64,000 nucleotides of DNA from Bacillus sp. es.034 (GCF_002563655.1 NZ_PDIY01000001.1:3694001-3758000); one strand, 5' to 3'. Shown: positions 17,103-26,389, counted from the first letter of the stretch. Notes: generated by a model from the sequence alone, not told the origin. Made by a program: numbers and translations.

Positions 17103-17345
17103 ATGATGAGGATATTAGAGCGATCGTTGATGGATCGATGTCCCATTGAAATTATATACATGACTTCGGAGCTGAAATGCTCGAAAAGGAGAATACTGGT
17201 GAAAAGAGTTGAAAAGGATTATATCACAGCTTATTGTTATTTCAGGAAAGCTGTTCGCAACTTCAGGCTTCATGATATCTTAGCTGCATCCCCCATCCTT
17301 CTTCATTCTGACCGGACGATATCAAGAGGGGATGACAACAAATAA
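17103..17345 (+). CDS. Small WYL-like domain protein
   Basis: An 80-aa protein from ATG 17103 (GAGAGGGG seven bases upstream; ATG 17106 is also possible). The sequence PIEIIYMTSELKCSKRRILVKRV, DYITAYCYFRKAVRNFRLHDIL follows the pattern of the WYL fold (strand with IEIIY, then RRI.V..V and AYCY.RK..R.F). WYL domains act as ligand or nucleic-acid sensors in regulators and defence systems. Here the domain stands alone without an HTH. An SOS box overlaps the promoter, so induction by DNA damage is expected. The target is unknown. Confidence 0.75.
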   Translation: MMRILERSLMDRCPIEIIYMTSELKCSKRRILVKRVEKDYITAYCYFRKAVRNFRLHDILAASPILLHSDRTISRGDDNK

Positions 17346-17384
17346 GAGGCTGTTAGCCCATGAGTGGGGTAACAGCCTCTTATT
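17341..17384. terminator. Bidirectional terminator
   Basis: Fifteen-bp perfect arms (AATAAGAGGCTGTTA / TAACAGCCTCTTATT) between the WYL-type gene and the convergent TRAP permease gene. Confidence 0.9.
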
Positions 17385-17387
17385 ATG

Positions 17388-19373
17388 TTATGCCGTTGCT
17401 TTTGTTGGTGTTTTATCTTCTCTCTTAATAAAGAATTGCAGCGCAAGCATGATGCCGAATAACACCAGACCGATAATGTCCGACATACCCTCTGGATAAA
17501 TCAGTAATAATCCGGCTGCTACGCAAAGTAGACGTTCTATGACGAACACTCGTCGGTACCAATACCCGATCATACCTGCCCCGATTGCCATCATTCCCGT
17601 TACGGCCGTAAAGACGACCCATAGTAATCTCGGAATGGTTGTATCGATCATTAACAGTTCAGGTGACAGGACGAACATATAAGGGATGATAAAGGCGGCG
17701 ATGGCCAATTTAGCGGAATTGACCCCTGTCCTTATCGGTTCCCCTCCCGATACCCCGGCTGCTGCGAATGCCGCAAGTGCCACTGGAGGCGTGATATCAG
17801 CAATGATCCCGAAGTAAAACACAAATAAGTGAGCCGCTAACTCAGGTGCTCCTAATAATATGATCGCTGGAGCAGCGATGGTGGATGTAATGACATAGTT
17901 CGCCGTTGTCGGGGAACCCATACCGAGTACGATCGACGCGATCATCGTGAAGATCAATGTTAGGATCAGCTTGCCTTCTGTTGTATTGGTCAGATCTGCA
18001 GCCAGATCCACCAATCCATTTGCCAGTGTCAATCCTAACCCCGTTTTCGTTACAACACCGACGATCATACCGGCGGCAGCTGTCGCCACGGCTACAGACA
18101 AGGCAGTTCTGGCGCCGTCAACAAGGGCATCCACAGCATCCTTGAAACCGATCCTTGTATCTTTTCGTATGGCACTGATGACGATAGTGGCAACAATCGA
18201 CCACAGTGCAGCCCGCATGACACTCATCCCGCTTACCAACAGAATGATGACCGTCAGTATCGGAAGCAGCAGATAAATCTTCTTAAATACTTCTTTACGG
18301 TTGGGCATTTCTTCATCTGATAATCCACGAAGACCGATACGCTTCGCTTCAAAGTGAGTCATGATCCAAATCCCGGTAAAATAGAGGACGGCAGGAATCG
18401 AGGCAGCTTTCGCAATATCCCAATAGGAAATCCCACCGATAAACTCGACCATAAGGAAAGCGGCAGCTCCCATGATTGGAGGCATCAGCTGACCACCTGT
18501 CGACGCAGCAGCCTCTACCCCGCCGGCAAACTCTTTACGGTACCCAAGCTTCTTCATCATAGGAATCGTGAAAGAACCTGAAGTCACGACGTTTGCGACC
18601 GAACTCCCACTGATCGTCCCTTGAAGGGCACTGGAGAAAATGGCAACCTTTGCGGGACCTCCGACACGTTTCCCGGCAATGGACACGGCCAAATCATTGA
18701 AATATTGTCCGACGCCGGTTTTCACCAGGAACGCTCCGAATAACAGGAACAGGAAGATGAAGGTGGCTGATACATATAGGGGCGTACCAAGGATCCCTTC
18801 ACTTGTAAAGAACATCGTTTTCACGATATCGTCCCAGTCATATCCTCTGTGGGCAAGGAATCCAGGCATCAATCTGCCATAATACATATACAGGATGAAG
18901 GCAGAAGCAATGATGGTAATCGGCAACCCTACTGCACGACGGGTTGCTTCAAGTACAAGGATCATGGCAGCGAAACCGACATAGAAATCAAGGGAGGTCA
19001 TTAATCCCACCCTGCTGACGATGTCATCCTGCATGATCGGCCAATAAGCACCGATCCCAATCGAGATGACTGAAAGAACAACGTCATACCAGGCGATCTT
19101 ATCCTTCTTCAGATTCTTCTTCCGGGCAGGGAATAAGAGGAACACTAAAGAAAGTGCGAACCCTAAGTGAATGGATAACAATAATTGCCTAGGGATGAAT
19201 TGAAAGATGGATGCGACTAATTGAAATAATGAAAATGCCAATAATCCGAAGAATATGATCCATTTAAATATCCCGTGATGGAATTTTCTTGTAGATGATT
19301 CGGGATCATATTTCTCTAGTAACTCTTGTTGTTGTTCTGCAGTCAATGATTCAAATTCTTTATCTTTTTCCAA
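17388..19373 (-). CDS. TRAP transporter fused permease (4TM-12TM)
   Basis: Integral membrane protein of 661 aa joining the small DctQ-like and large DctM-like permease parts of a tripartite ATP-independent periplasmic transporter. Many hydrophobic segments are visible, with conserved DctM motifs such as SGSSVANVVTSGSFTIPMMKKLGY and GMGSPTTANYVITS. Transport is driven by an ion gradient. It starts with TTG at 19373, AAGGAG eight bases upstream, and overlaps the end of the DUF1850 gene by 14 bases, so they are translationally coupled. Partner of the TAXI binding protein upstream. Confidence 0.93.
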   Translation of the reverse strand: MEKDKEFESLTAEQQQELLEKYDPESSTRKFHHGIFKWIIFFGLLAFSLFQLVASIFQFIPRQLLLSIHLGFALSLVFLLFPARKKNLKKDKIAWYDVVLSVISIGIGAYWPIMQDDIVSRVGLMTSLDFYVGFAAMILVLEATRRAVGLPITIIASAFILYMYYGRLMPGFLAHRGYDWDDIVKTMFFTSEGILGTPLYVSATFIFLFLLFGAFLVKTGVGQYFNDLAVSIAGKRVGGPAKVAIFSSALQGTISGSSVANVVTSGSFTIPMMKKLGYRKEFAGGVEAAASTGGQLMPPIMGAAAFLMVEFIGGISYWDIAKAASIPAVLYFTGIWIMTHFEAKRIGLRGLSDEEMPNRKEVFKKIYLLLPILTVIILLVSGMSVMRAALWSIVATIVISAIRKDTRIGFKDAVDALVDGARTALSVAVATAAAGMIVGVVTKTGLGLTLANGLVDLAADLTNTTEGKLILTLIFTMIASIVLGMGSPTTANYVITSTIAAPAIILLGAPELAAHLFVFYFGIIADITPPVALAAFAAAGVSGGEPIRTGVNSAKLAIAAFIIPYMFVLSPELLMIDTTIPRLLWVVFTAVTGMMAIGAGMIGYWYRRVFVIERLLCVAAGLLLIYPEGMSDIIGLVLFGIMLALQFFIKREDKTPTKATA

Positions 19374-19881
19374 CTACAGTCACTCCTTTCCACTGGTCAT
19401 AAAGTGATTGTTTCATAATTTGAACGCGAACGACGGAGCCTTTATCAAAATAGTCGGCTAAAGGATATTCCTTTTCGTCCATCACAAGGCGGTGATTGGC
19501 GACGACCTGTCCGATCCGGATATCAATGAATGGGAACACTTTATCCATATTAGAAATTAAATATTTGCCTTCCTTCGTCACTTCAAAGGTTTCATTGCCC
19601 TCTGCATTGGCCGGCATTCCAATGGCAGTATCTTCATAGAGTAATTGGGTTTGTTGAATTTGATTGGCAGATGTTTGATGGTAAAATTCCTCTACTTCTG
19701 ATAAATGAATAGAGTGTGTATAGCGAACCGAAAATGAATGATCCTCAGGAAGACTGAAAAGGACCGGGTCCCCCGTAGTACTCCTCGGTTCTATCACTAA
19801 AAAAGTTTGTAAGGGTATAAAAAGGATGATTCCGACACAAAGAATAAGGAGAATCGCACCTATGAATGAAAATTTCTTCAT
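19360..19881 (-). CDS. DUF1850 membrane-anchored protein
   Basis: A 173-aa protein with one N-terminal membrane segment (about residues 5-25) and an exported domain carrying VRYTHSIHLSEVEEFY, the conserved feature of DUF1850. This family is regularly found between TAXI binding proteins and fused TRAP permeases, as here, so it is likely an accessory part of the transporter; its biochemical role is not established. ATG 19881 is preferred over the adjacent TTG 19884 (GGTGGGG eight bases upstream). Confidence 0.85.
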   Translation of the reverse strand: MKKFSFIGAILLILCVGIILFIPLQTFLVIEPRSTTGDPVLFSLPEDHSFSVRYTHSIHLSEVEEFYHQTSANQIQQTQLLYEDTAIGMPANAEGNETFEVTKEGKYLISNMDKVFPFIDIRIGQVVANHRLVMDEKEYPLADYFDKGSVVRVQIMKQSLYDQWKGVTVVGKR

Positions 19882-20012
19882 CAAGAATTCCCCACCATTC
19901 CATTTATTGTCCGTTTTCTTGTTTTCTTAAAGGCTTGGAATTAGCTTAAACCAAAACAAAAGAATAGACCATATTAAGCGGCCTATCCCTTCGTCCATCT
20001 TCTGGTGTGAAA

Positions 20013-21008
20013 CTATTCCATTGAAATTCCTTTTTCATCAAAGTATTTCTTTGCACCAGGATGTAATTCGATTCCCATACCTTTAAGTCCATCTTCAGCT
20101 TTGATCAGCTTCCCTTTGGCGTGGGTGATTTTATCCGTGTTTTCAAAAATGGCTTTTGTTACATCGTAGATGACATCTTCAGAAATGTCGGCGTTCGTCA
20201 CAAGCATGGCACGAACGGCAACGGTTGTCACAGCTTCATCCACTTTACTGTAAGTTCCAGCCGGGATTTCATCTTCTGAGTAGTAAGGATACTTCTCGAT
20301 CAATTCGCTGACTTTATCTGACTCAACAGGTACGATTGTGATGTCTTCTGTCGCAGCCAGACCTTCAACCGCTCCAGTAGGAGTACCCGATGTGATGAAT
20401 GCAGCATCGATCGTGCCATCCTGGATCCCAGTCGTTGAATCATCAAATGATAGATTACGAGCTTCTAAGTCTTCCAGCTTAATACCATGAACCTCAAGGA
20501 TTTGAGTGGCATTCAGTAAGGTACCAGATCCAGCTTCACCTACAGAAACGACTTTCCCTTTTAGATCTTCCACTGATTTGATACCTGAATCCTTCGTTGT
20601 CACGATCTGGATTGTTTCTGGATATAGTGTCGCAATACCTCTTGCGTTCTCTACCTTGTTGTCCTTGAACATTTCTGTACCTTCAGACGCGTAAGATGCA
20701 ATATCCGTTTGTGTAAAAGCGATTTCAGTTTTGCCGTCTTTCACAGCGGCCATATTCTCAGCAGATGCACCTGAAGTGGATGCTGAAGACTTGATTCCGG
20801 TTTCATCTTCGATAATCTTAGCGAATGTTCCGCCCAACGGGTAATATGTACCCCCTGTTCCACCTGTAGCAATTCCAATGAAGTCAACCTCTTTGTTACC
20901 TTCACCATCAGATGATGAACCTCCACCTGATCCGCCGCCACATGCAGCAAGAACGACAGATAGAACTAGAAGTAGTGCAGTGCTTAGAAATAAACTGCGT
21001 TTTTTCAT
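20013..21008 (-). CDS. TAXI-family TRAP substrate-binding lipoprotein
   Basis: A 331-aa lipoprotein with signal peptide and lipobox VLAAC (Cys23) followed by a Gly/Ser-rich linker. The mature part begins FIGIATGGTGGTYYPLGG, the signature of the TAXI (TRAP-associated extracytoplasmic immunogenic) family. It captures the solute for the fused permease encoded two genes downstream. Family substrates include glutamate/glutamine and other organic acids; the ligand here cannot be read from sequence. First gene of the operon. Confidence 0.93.
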   Translation of the reverse strand: MKKRSLFLSTALLLVLSVVLAACGGGSGGGSSSDGEGNKEVDFIGIATGGTGGTYYPLGGTFAKIIEDETGIKSSASTSGASAENMAAVKDGKTEIAFTQTDIASYASEGTEMFKDNKVENARGIATLYPETIQIVTTKDSGIKSVEDLKGKVVSVGEAGSGTLLNATQILEVHGIKLEDLEARNLSFDDSTTGIQDGTIDAAFITSGTPTGAVEGLAATEDITIVPVESDKVSELIEKYPYYSEDEIPAGTYSKVDEAVTTVAVRAMLVTNADISEDVIYDVTKAIFENTDKITHAKGKLIKAEDGLKGMGIELHPGAKKYFDEKGISME

Positions 21009-21241
21009 ATTCTAATTCCCCCCTATTAAATTTTATACGTTAACGAAATAATTGTAACACAATCTGTAACAATCTTGTCAAATCAAATACATAAACTTTT
21101 AATGTTTTTCATAAAAAACCTTATTATACAGAGCCCTTGCCTACAATCCCCTCTACCCTGAACCTGTTAATGTATAAGAAATGTATAAAGCGGTTGCAGG
21201 AAATACAGCCCATTTCACCTGCCGTGTATATTTGTCCACAC

Positions 21242-21277
21242 AAAAAGGACTGAAGATGAATTCACATTCTCCAGTCC
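21242..21277 (-). terminator. Terminator of the pgpA-like gene
   Basis: Minus-strand hairpin GGACTG / CAGTCC with further inner pairing, followed by UUUUU (plus-strand A run 21242-21246). Confidence 0.8.
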
Positions 21278-21303
21278 ACAGCTGTTATATATCAGGTTGT
21301 CTA

Positions 21304-21858
21304 TCAGCCGATTAATTCCTCGTCCTCAAACTTCAACTTATCTTCTTCGGAAATATTCTCTTCACGGTCCCTCAAGCTATGGGCAATCCTTGAAGATGCA
21401 TTTGCAGCGATGCTTGCTACAATATCATCTAAAAAGGTATGGACACCCTTTCCGTTTTTCGTATCCAATTCACGGATGATGCCTATCTTATTTTTGTCAA
21501 GATGACCAAAAGTGGTCACGGCTATGCTTCCATATCCAAGGGCAGCCCCCAGTGCGATGGTCTCATCGACTCCAAACAAGCCCTCATCCGTTTCCACGAT
21601 TGATTGAAGAGGTTCAGAAAGCTTCTTCTCTTCAGCCAGCTGATCCAATTCCACCCCGACAAGGATGGCATGCTGTATCTCCCTTTTTAATAAGACTCTT
21701 TTCACACTATCAATACAATCGTCCATCGTAAGCTCATGATTATATGGATACTGCATTTCAAAGACGATCTCGGCTATATCTTCTATGGTCACTCCCCGAT
21801 CTTTCAATCTTTGGAGTGCAGCTTTGGTAACATCTCTTGAATGAACAGGTTTATTCAT
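21304..21858 (-). CDS. yutG: Phosphatidylglycerophosphatase A-family protein (YutG-like)
   Basis: A 184-aa protein with the PgpA-domain layout seen in Firmicutes YutG: an N-terminal helical part followed by GVDETIALGAALGYGSIAVTTFGHLDKNKIGIIRELD and a C-terminal FLDDIVASIAANASSR. PgpA enzymes remove phosphate from phosphatidylglycerophosphate in phospholipid synthesis; in Gram-positive YutG types the protein lacks the obvious membrane helices of the E. coli enzyme, and its role is less certain. An acidic tail extends it beyond the usual length of about 165 residues. Confidence 0.83.
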   Translation of the reverse strand: MNKPVHSRDVTKAALQRLKDRGVTIEDIAEIVFEMQYPYNHELTMDDCIDSVKRVLLKREIQHAILVGVELDQLAEEKKLSEPLQSIVETDEGLFGVDETIALGAALGYGSIAVTTFGHLDKNKIGIIRELDTKNGKGVHTFLDDIVASIAANASSRIAHSLRDREENISEEDKLKFEDEELIG

Positions 21859-22008
21859 GGTTATTCCCCCTTCTAAACAGCCCTGATTCTATAAAAATTA
21901 TAACACTCTTTTGAATTTTCGTATTGCAATCCGCTTTTGGGAATTCTGAAAGAGATTATGGTACAATCTTTCTGTAAACGTTAACAATGATCCTAGGAGG
22001 CTATCGTC

Positions 22009-22731
22009 ATGACAACTGTAAGAGGAACTGTAACCGAATTAAACCTCTTTAGCAAAGAATTAAACGAAGAGATGAAGATGCTGGTTTATTTACCGGCAAC
22101 CTACTCTCCCCTTTATAAATACACCCTGCTCATTGCACAGGATGGCAAAGATTACTTCCAGCTGGGAAGGATCCCCCGACTCGCGGATGAACTGCTTTCA
22201 AAAAAGGAAATCGAAAATATGATCATAGTGGGGGTCCCATACAAGGACGTAGAGGATCGCAGACGGAAATATCATCCCCACGGTGAGGAAAACGATGCGT
22301 ATATCCGCTTTCTGGCACATGAACTGGTCCCCTATTTAGATGAGCATTATCCGACTTATCATATAGGGATGGGACGTGCCCTTATCGGAGATTCATTGGG
22401 TGCAACCGTGTCTTTGATGACTGCATTGAAATACCCGAACACATTTGGCAAGGTTCTCCTTCAATCTCCATTCGTCAACGAAAAAGTCCTTGATGCCGTG
22501 GAAGACTTCACACAGCCTCATCTGCTTAGCATTTACCATATAATAGGCAAGCAGGAAACCGAAGTGAAAACGACAGATGGAAAAGTTAAGGACTTCTTGA
22601 AACCAAACCGACAGCTTCATGAAACATTCGATCAAAAAGGATTCAGTTCCTTTTACGATGAATTCGACGGGGACCACACATGGAAGCATTGGCAGCCTGA
22701 TTTAAAACGTGCATTGAAGTTGATGTTTTAG
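22009..22731 (+). CDS. yjcH: Alpha/beta-hydrolase esterase, YjcH-like
   Basis: A 240-aa enterochelin-esterase-type serine hydrolase. The nucleophile elbow is GDSLGA (Ser129); a C-terminal GDHTWKHW supplies the likely catalytic His (223 or 227). AGGAGG precedes ATG 22009. The order yjcH-yjcG-yjcF on one strand matches B. subtilis. The natural substrate is unknown; similarity to ferric-siderophore esterases is only at fold level. Confidence 0.87.
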   Translation: MTTVRGTVTELNLFSKELNEEMKMLVYLPATYSPLYKYTLLIAQDGKDYFQLGRIPRLADELLSKKEIENMIIVGVPYKDVEDRRRKYHPHGEENDAYIRFLAHELVPYLDEHYPTYHIGMGRALIGDSLGATVSLMTALKYPNTFGKVLLQSPFVNEKVLDAVEDFTQPHLLSIYHIIGKQETEVKTTDGKVKDFLKPNRQLHETFDQKGFSSFYDEFDGDHTWKHWQPDLKRALKLMF

Positions 22732-22888
22732 CTTATTAAAAGGCAAGGGGGCCCCCTTGTCTCTCAGATAAGCCGTAAGCTTCAGTAATCATCCCATTGC
22801 TCTTTCGTTCGCCCTATATTAAATTTTTGAAAAATTTGCTATACTATACATATGACAATGATAGTTAAATAGAGGAGGATTGAAGAAA

Positions 22889-23407
22889 ATGAATTATGGT
22901 ATAGTCATTTTCCCATCGAAAAAGCTTCAAGATATCGCGAACTCTTATAGGAAACGCTATGATCCTCATTACGCATTGGTTCCGCCGCATTTGACATTGA
23001 AAAATGTCTTTAGTGCAGACGACGATCAAATTAAAGATATCGCAGGAAAGCTTTCCGTGATTTCCAAGAAATACGATCCATTTAATTTAAAGGTGTACAA
23101 AGTAAGTTCCTTTCAACCTGTAAACAATGTGATTTATTTCAAAGTCGAGTCAAATCCTGAACTACAAGGGTTGCACGATGACATGCATCATCAGAACTTC
23201 ATGGGTGACGAACCGGAGTTCGCTTTCGTTCCTCACATCACGATCGCCCAGAAGCTTTCCAATGATGAACATTCGGATATTTTCGGCTCATTGAGCATGC
23301 TCGGGATCGATCACGAGGAAACAATCGACCGTTTCCACTTACTTTATCAGTTAGAGAACGGCTCCTGGACCGTATACGAAACGTTCCGATTAGGGAAGGA
23401 ACAGTAA
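22889..23407 (+). CDS. yjcG: 2'-5' RNA ligase / phosphoesterase superfamily protein YjcG
   Basis: A 172-aa 2H phosphoesterase-fold protein with the two HxT motifs: HLTL after PPH in the N-terminal half and HITIAQ in the C-terminal half. Members hydrolyse or form 2'-5' phosphodiester or cyclic phosphate bonds; the substrate of YjcG is not known. The TTG at 22880 is one base from GAGGAGG, so ATG 22889 (ten bases away) is chosen. The following yjcF starts three bases after the stop. Confidence 0.9.
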   Translation: MNYGIVIFPSKKLQDIANSYRKRYDPHYALVPPHLTLKNVFSADDDQIKDIAGKLSVISKKYDPFNLKVYKVSSFQPVNNVIYFKVESNPELQGLHDDMHHQNFMGDEPEFAFVPHITIAQKLSNDEHSDIFGSLSMLGIDHEETIDRFHLLYQLENGSWTVYETFRLGKEQ

Positions 23408-23410
23408 ACC

Positions 23411-23833
23411 GTGAATGTCGAAGTTGCCAAGTCAGAAGATCAGATCCAAGAGGTATTCCATATACGAAAGAAGGTCTTTGTAGAGGAACAGCACGTTCCC
23501 CTGGAAGAAGAAATCGATGAGTATGAAAACGAATCCACCCATTTCGTTCTCTATGCTGAGGACAAAGCGGTCGGGGCTGGGCGGTTTCGCATTCTAGATG
23601 GAGTTGGAAAAGTAGAAAGGATCTGTGTCCTTAAATCCATCAGGGGGAAAGGTGCAGGGCGTGAATTAATGCTTGCGATAGAAGAGTATGCGAAGCGGCA
23701 GCCATTATCACAATTGAAATTAAATGCCCAAACCTATGCCATTCCTTTTTACGAAGGATTGGGATATCAGGTTACTTCCGATGAATTCCTCGATGCCGGC
23801 ATCCCTCATAAAACCATGAAAAAAACCATTTGA
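23411..23833 (+). CDS. yjcF: GNAT-family N-acetyltransferase YjcF
   Basis: A 140-aa GCN5-related acetyltransferase. The acetyl-CoA pyrophosphate loop is seen as VLKSIRGKGAGRELM, and HFVLYAEDKAVGAGRFRI gives the central strands. It starts with GTG three bases after yjcG and is therefore translationally coupled. The acceptor substrate is unknown. Confidence 0.88.
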   Translation: MNVEVAKSEDQIQEVFHIRKKVFVEEQHVPLEEEIDEYENESTHFVLYAEDKAVGAGRFRILDGVGKVERICVLKSIRGKGAGRELMLAIEEYAKRQPLSQLKLNAQTYAIPFYEGLGYQVTSDEFLDAGIPHKTMKKTI

Positions 23834-23835
23834 AT

Positions 23836-23880
23836 AGAGCAGAGCGTCCAGTTTCAGGCCTGGATTCTCTGTTCTTTTTT
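23836..23880 (+). terminator. Intrinsic terminator after yjcF
   Basis: AGAGCAGAG / CTCTGTTCT outer arms plus TCCAG / CTGGA inner arms, then a T run. Confidence 0.85.
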
Positions 23881-23952
23881 GTTTATCCCTTCGTATATTC
23901 ACCATCCATCCCGGCGATAATGGTGAAAGGTATGGAAAAGGGGGGACGTCAT

Positions 23953-24627
23953 ATGGAAATCAAGTCCATTGCCATCGAATTGATCGTTGGATATTTTGCA
24001 CTACTCATTTTGACAAAAATCCTCGGAAAAACACAAATCACGCAAATATCAGCCTTTGATTTCATTTCCGCTTTAATTCTTGGTGAACTCGTGGGAAACT
24101 CCCTTTATGACGGGAAAACAACCGTCTTCCAAATTCTCGCCGCCATTTCAATTTGGGGGAGCCTAATCTTCATTACTGAATTCTTCACTCAAAAATCAAG
24201 GCGGTTCCGACATATGCTTGAGGGGACCCCTTCATTGATCATCAATAAAGGACATATCAATTATAAAGAACTCAAAAAAAATCATCTGGATTTGAATCAG
24301 CTTCAGCATTTACTCCGGGCAAAGGAGGTATTTTCAGTTAGGGAATGTGAATATGCCCTTCTTGAATCAGACGGAACGTTGAGCGTCATCCGTAAGCCGC
24401 TATATGATATGGTGCAACGACAGGATCTTCAACTCCCAATCAAGGCTGCCACCCTCCCTCTTTCCTTTATTGTAGATGGTGAAATCGTCTATGATAACTT
24501 AACCCTCGCCGGACAAGAGGATACTTGGTTATTGAATGAAATAAAAAAACAAGGCTTCCATTCCTCCAAAGACGTCCTTTACGCAGAATGGGAGGATGGA
24601 AAAACCTTGTTGGTACAAGGATACTAA
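23953..24627 (+). CDS. DUF421 (YetF-type) membrane protein
   Basis: A 224-aa protein with about three N-terminal membrane helices (residues 5-80) and the cytosolic DUF421 domain carrying the paired RFRHMLEGTPSLIINKGHINYKELKK and LLRAKEVFSVRECEYALLESDGTLSVI segments. ATG 23953 follows AAAAGGGGGG; the frame to 23830 runs through the yjcF terminator and is discarded. A paralogue closes the spoVA2-like operon at 26601. The stop overlaps the stop of the convergent metallohydrolase by four bases. Function of stand-alone YetF proteins is not established. Confidence 0.87.
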   Translation: MEIKSIAIELIVGYFALLILTKILGKTQITQISAFDFISALILGELVGNSLYDGKTTVFQILAAISIWGSLIFITEFFTQKSRRFRHMLEGTPSLIINKGHINYKELKKNHLDLNQLQHLLRAKEVFSVRECEYALLESDGTLSVIRKPLYDMVQRQDLQLPIKAATLPLSFIVDGEIVYDNLTLAGQEDTWLLNEIKKQGFHSSKDVLYAEWEDGKTLLVQGY

Positions 24628-25520
24628 CGGGGTTTAATGATCAGTTCATTGTTTTGAATCAAAAAGGACAAAAGTTTCTTCCGTTCAAGACTTGTCAGGT
24701 AGGCCGTGACCGATGTTCTGAATAGCAGCCATTGCCCCACATTCGAGACGTTGATACTATGTAGTTCCAAGTATTCCCTCATGATATGATCAAATGTCTT
24801 TCCGTTAGGGTTTGTATTTACCACAGCTAAAAGGGAGTTCATTCTTTCTTCATGTAGTTCGATGTTTTCCTTTACTGTTTGAGTGAAGTCTTGTTCAAAT
24901 CGGCCATGACCAGGAATCGCTCCTTTACAGGATATGTGAAGGAGTTTTTCTAACGATTCCACTGTAAGGTCTGCATCCACAATAAAGGGGATCACATGCT
25001 TCTTTAACGTCTCACTTCCGAAATAACTGTCCGCTGCATATAAGATACCATCAACCAGAAGACCCGCCTGACTATGCGAATGCCCCGGTAAATCAATGAC
25101 ATCAAAGGTAAACGGACCAATGGTGTTTTCTCCCGTTACTAGTTCTCCATCCACCTCGACTGCCTGTCCCTCAAGAAATTTATTCCTTAAATCCTTTATA
25201 GGAACAGCCCCATTGAACAAATAAATGGGTTCTAATATGGAATTTTCTATGATGGCTTTCTCAAATCTCAGGGCATACAATGAAATATCATACTTAGTCT
25301 TAAGGTAGTGGGCACCCCCAAAATGATCGGCGTGGGCATGGGTGATCACACAATAATCGAGGGGAAGCCCCTCTCCCTCCAACATTCTCATTACCTTCTT
25401 TACAGCCGAATCATCCAATCCGCTATCGATTAAAAGCCCCTTTCCATCTTTTACACAATATCCAATCGTAACCGCACCGGTAAATGCAAAGCAATGTTCT
25501 GTGAATTTCTGTAGTTTCAA
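24624..25520 (-). CDS. Metallo-beta-lactamase-fold hydrolase
   Basis: A 298-aa zinc hydrolase with the metal motif HAHADHFGG (His61, His63, Asp65, His66), a further DLPGHSHSQAG and a C-terminal PGHGRFE. The fold covers thioesterases, glyoxalase II and lactonases; I cannot pick among them. The open frame extends to a GTG at 25547, but that overlaps the upstream stop and lacks a binding site; TTG 25520 has GGGGG six bases upstream and starts where the fold begins, so it is preferred. Confidence 0.85.
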   Translation of the reverse strand: MKLQKFTEHCFAFTGAVTIGYCVKDGKGLLIDSGLDDSAVKKVMRMLEGEGLPLDYCVITHAHADHFGGAHYLKTKYDISLYALRFEKAIIENSILEPIYLFNGAVPIKDLRNKFLEGQAVEVDGELVTGENTIGPFTFDVIDLPGHSHSQAGLLVDGILYAADSYFGSETLKKHVIPFIVDADLTVESLEKLLHISCKGAIPGHGRFEQDFTQTVKENIELHEERMNSLLAVVNTNPNGKTFDHIMREYLELHSINVSNVGQWLLFRTSVTAYLTSLERKKLLSFLIQNNELIIKPR

Positions 25521-25546
25521 GTCAATACCCCCATAGAATCGGTTCA

Positions 25547-25819
25547 CTACACATATTCGTTAAAGTGTTTTCCTTTTCCTGTGAGCTGGGCTAATAATGT
25601 GGAGGGAATGGATGATTTACTTAGTTTCTCGTATGGAGCCTTTTCTTGATTGGAATGAGGAACATGATCGCCAGCTCCTTCTGGGTGAGTCTGTGATTTA
25701 TTTTTCAATGGTTTAATCGGTTGTATGGGGAAAAAATTGAAGTGGTGTTTATCGATCTTGATTTCTCTTTCCTGATACTGTTTATACTGATGGTGAGGAA
25801 TCGGCGCAATATATCCCAT
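25547..25819 (-). CDS. Small protein of unknown function
   Basis: A 90-aa protein with AAGGAGG six bases before ATG 25819. It is rich in His, Lys, Gln and Pro, starts MGYIAPIPHHQYKQYQ and ends LLAQLTGKGKHFNEYV; both ends look conserved-type with a variable, polar middle. No membrane segment. I recall similar short Bacillus proteins but cannot name the family or function. It precedes the metallohydrolase on the same strand and may share its transcript. Confidence 0.7.
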   Translation of the reverse strand: MGYIAPIPHHQYKQYQEREIKIDKHHFNFFPIQPIKPLKNKSQTHPEGAGDHVPHSNQEKAPYEKLSKSSIPSTLLAQLTGKGKHFNEYV

Positions 25820-25986
25820 TTTTATGACCTCCTTGGTTATAATTACCCAATTTCAGTTGATTAAAAACGCACTACGCATACTCTCCTGCCTTTTTAAAAC
25901 TTCATAAAAAAAGAAAGAAGAATTAACATAAAATACGTGGCTTCACGTTTTTTTATGTCCATTCTCCTTGATTTTGATTCCTTCTT

Positions 25987-26253
25987 TTATTTTTTCCCCT
26001 TGTTTAACATGTTGGAGATGGTTCCGAAGTCCAATTGCTTCCCATCGTTCACGATCGATTGGACAATTTTATCTTCCATTTCCTTGTTTACAGGTTTATT
26101 GGCAATTTTAGATACACGCTTGATGACGCTTCTAACCGTTGCTTCATCTTTGAAGTTTGCATTTTGTAAAGAGTTCGCAAGCTCTAACACTTCGTTCATG
26201 TTAACGCCTGTCTTCTTCTCTAAATTCTTAAAAAAGTTATTATTCATTTCCAT
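25987..26253 (-). CDS. spoVIF: Stage VI sporulation protein F
   Basis: SpoVIF (YjcC) helps the spore coat and germination properties to form during late sporulation in B. subtilis. The 88-aa product begins with FFKNLEKKTGVNMNEVLELANSLQNANFKDE, the family hallmark, and ends IVQSIVNDGKQLDFGTISNML. Several start codons are possible (GTG 26256, ATG 26253, ATG 26247); spacing to AAGGAGG is best for 26253 or 26247. Expected to be mother-cell expressed, though I cannot define the sigma-factor promoter. Confidence 0.92.
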   Translation of the reverse strand: MEMNNNFFKNLEKKTGVNMNEVLELANSLQNANFKDEATVRSVIKRVSKIANKPVNKEMEDKIVQSIVNDGKQLDFGTISNMLNKGKK

Positions 26254-26389
26254 CACGCCTCCTTTTAACTATAAGCATCATATGTAAAAAACCAAGGAGC
26301 GTGAATTGAAAATGAAATTATATAATTCTTTCTGCCAAAACAAAAAGACAAAATCTCTCCAATGAGGATTCTGCCTTTTGTACCCCTTT

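Noticed and set aside
22741..22762. GC palindrome CAAGGGGGCCCCCTTG after yjcH
   Set aside because: No loop and no T run, so not convincing as an intrinsic terminator; no other meaning found.
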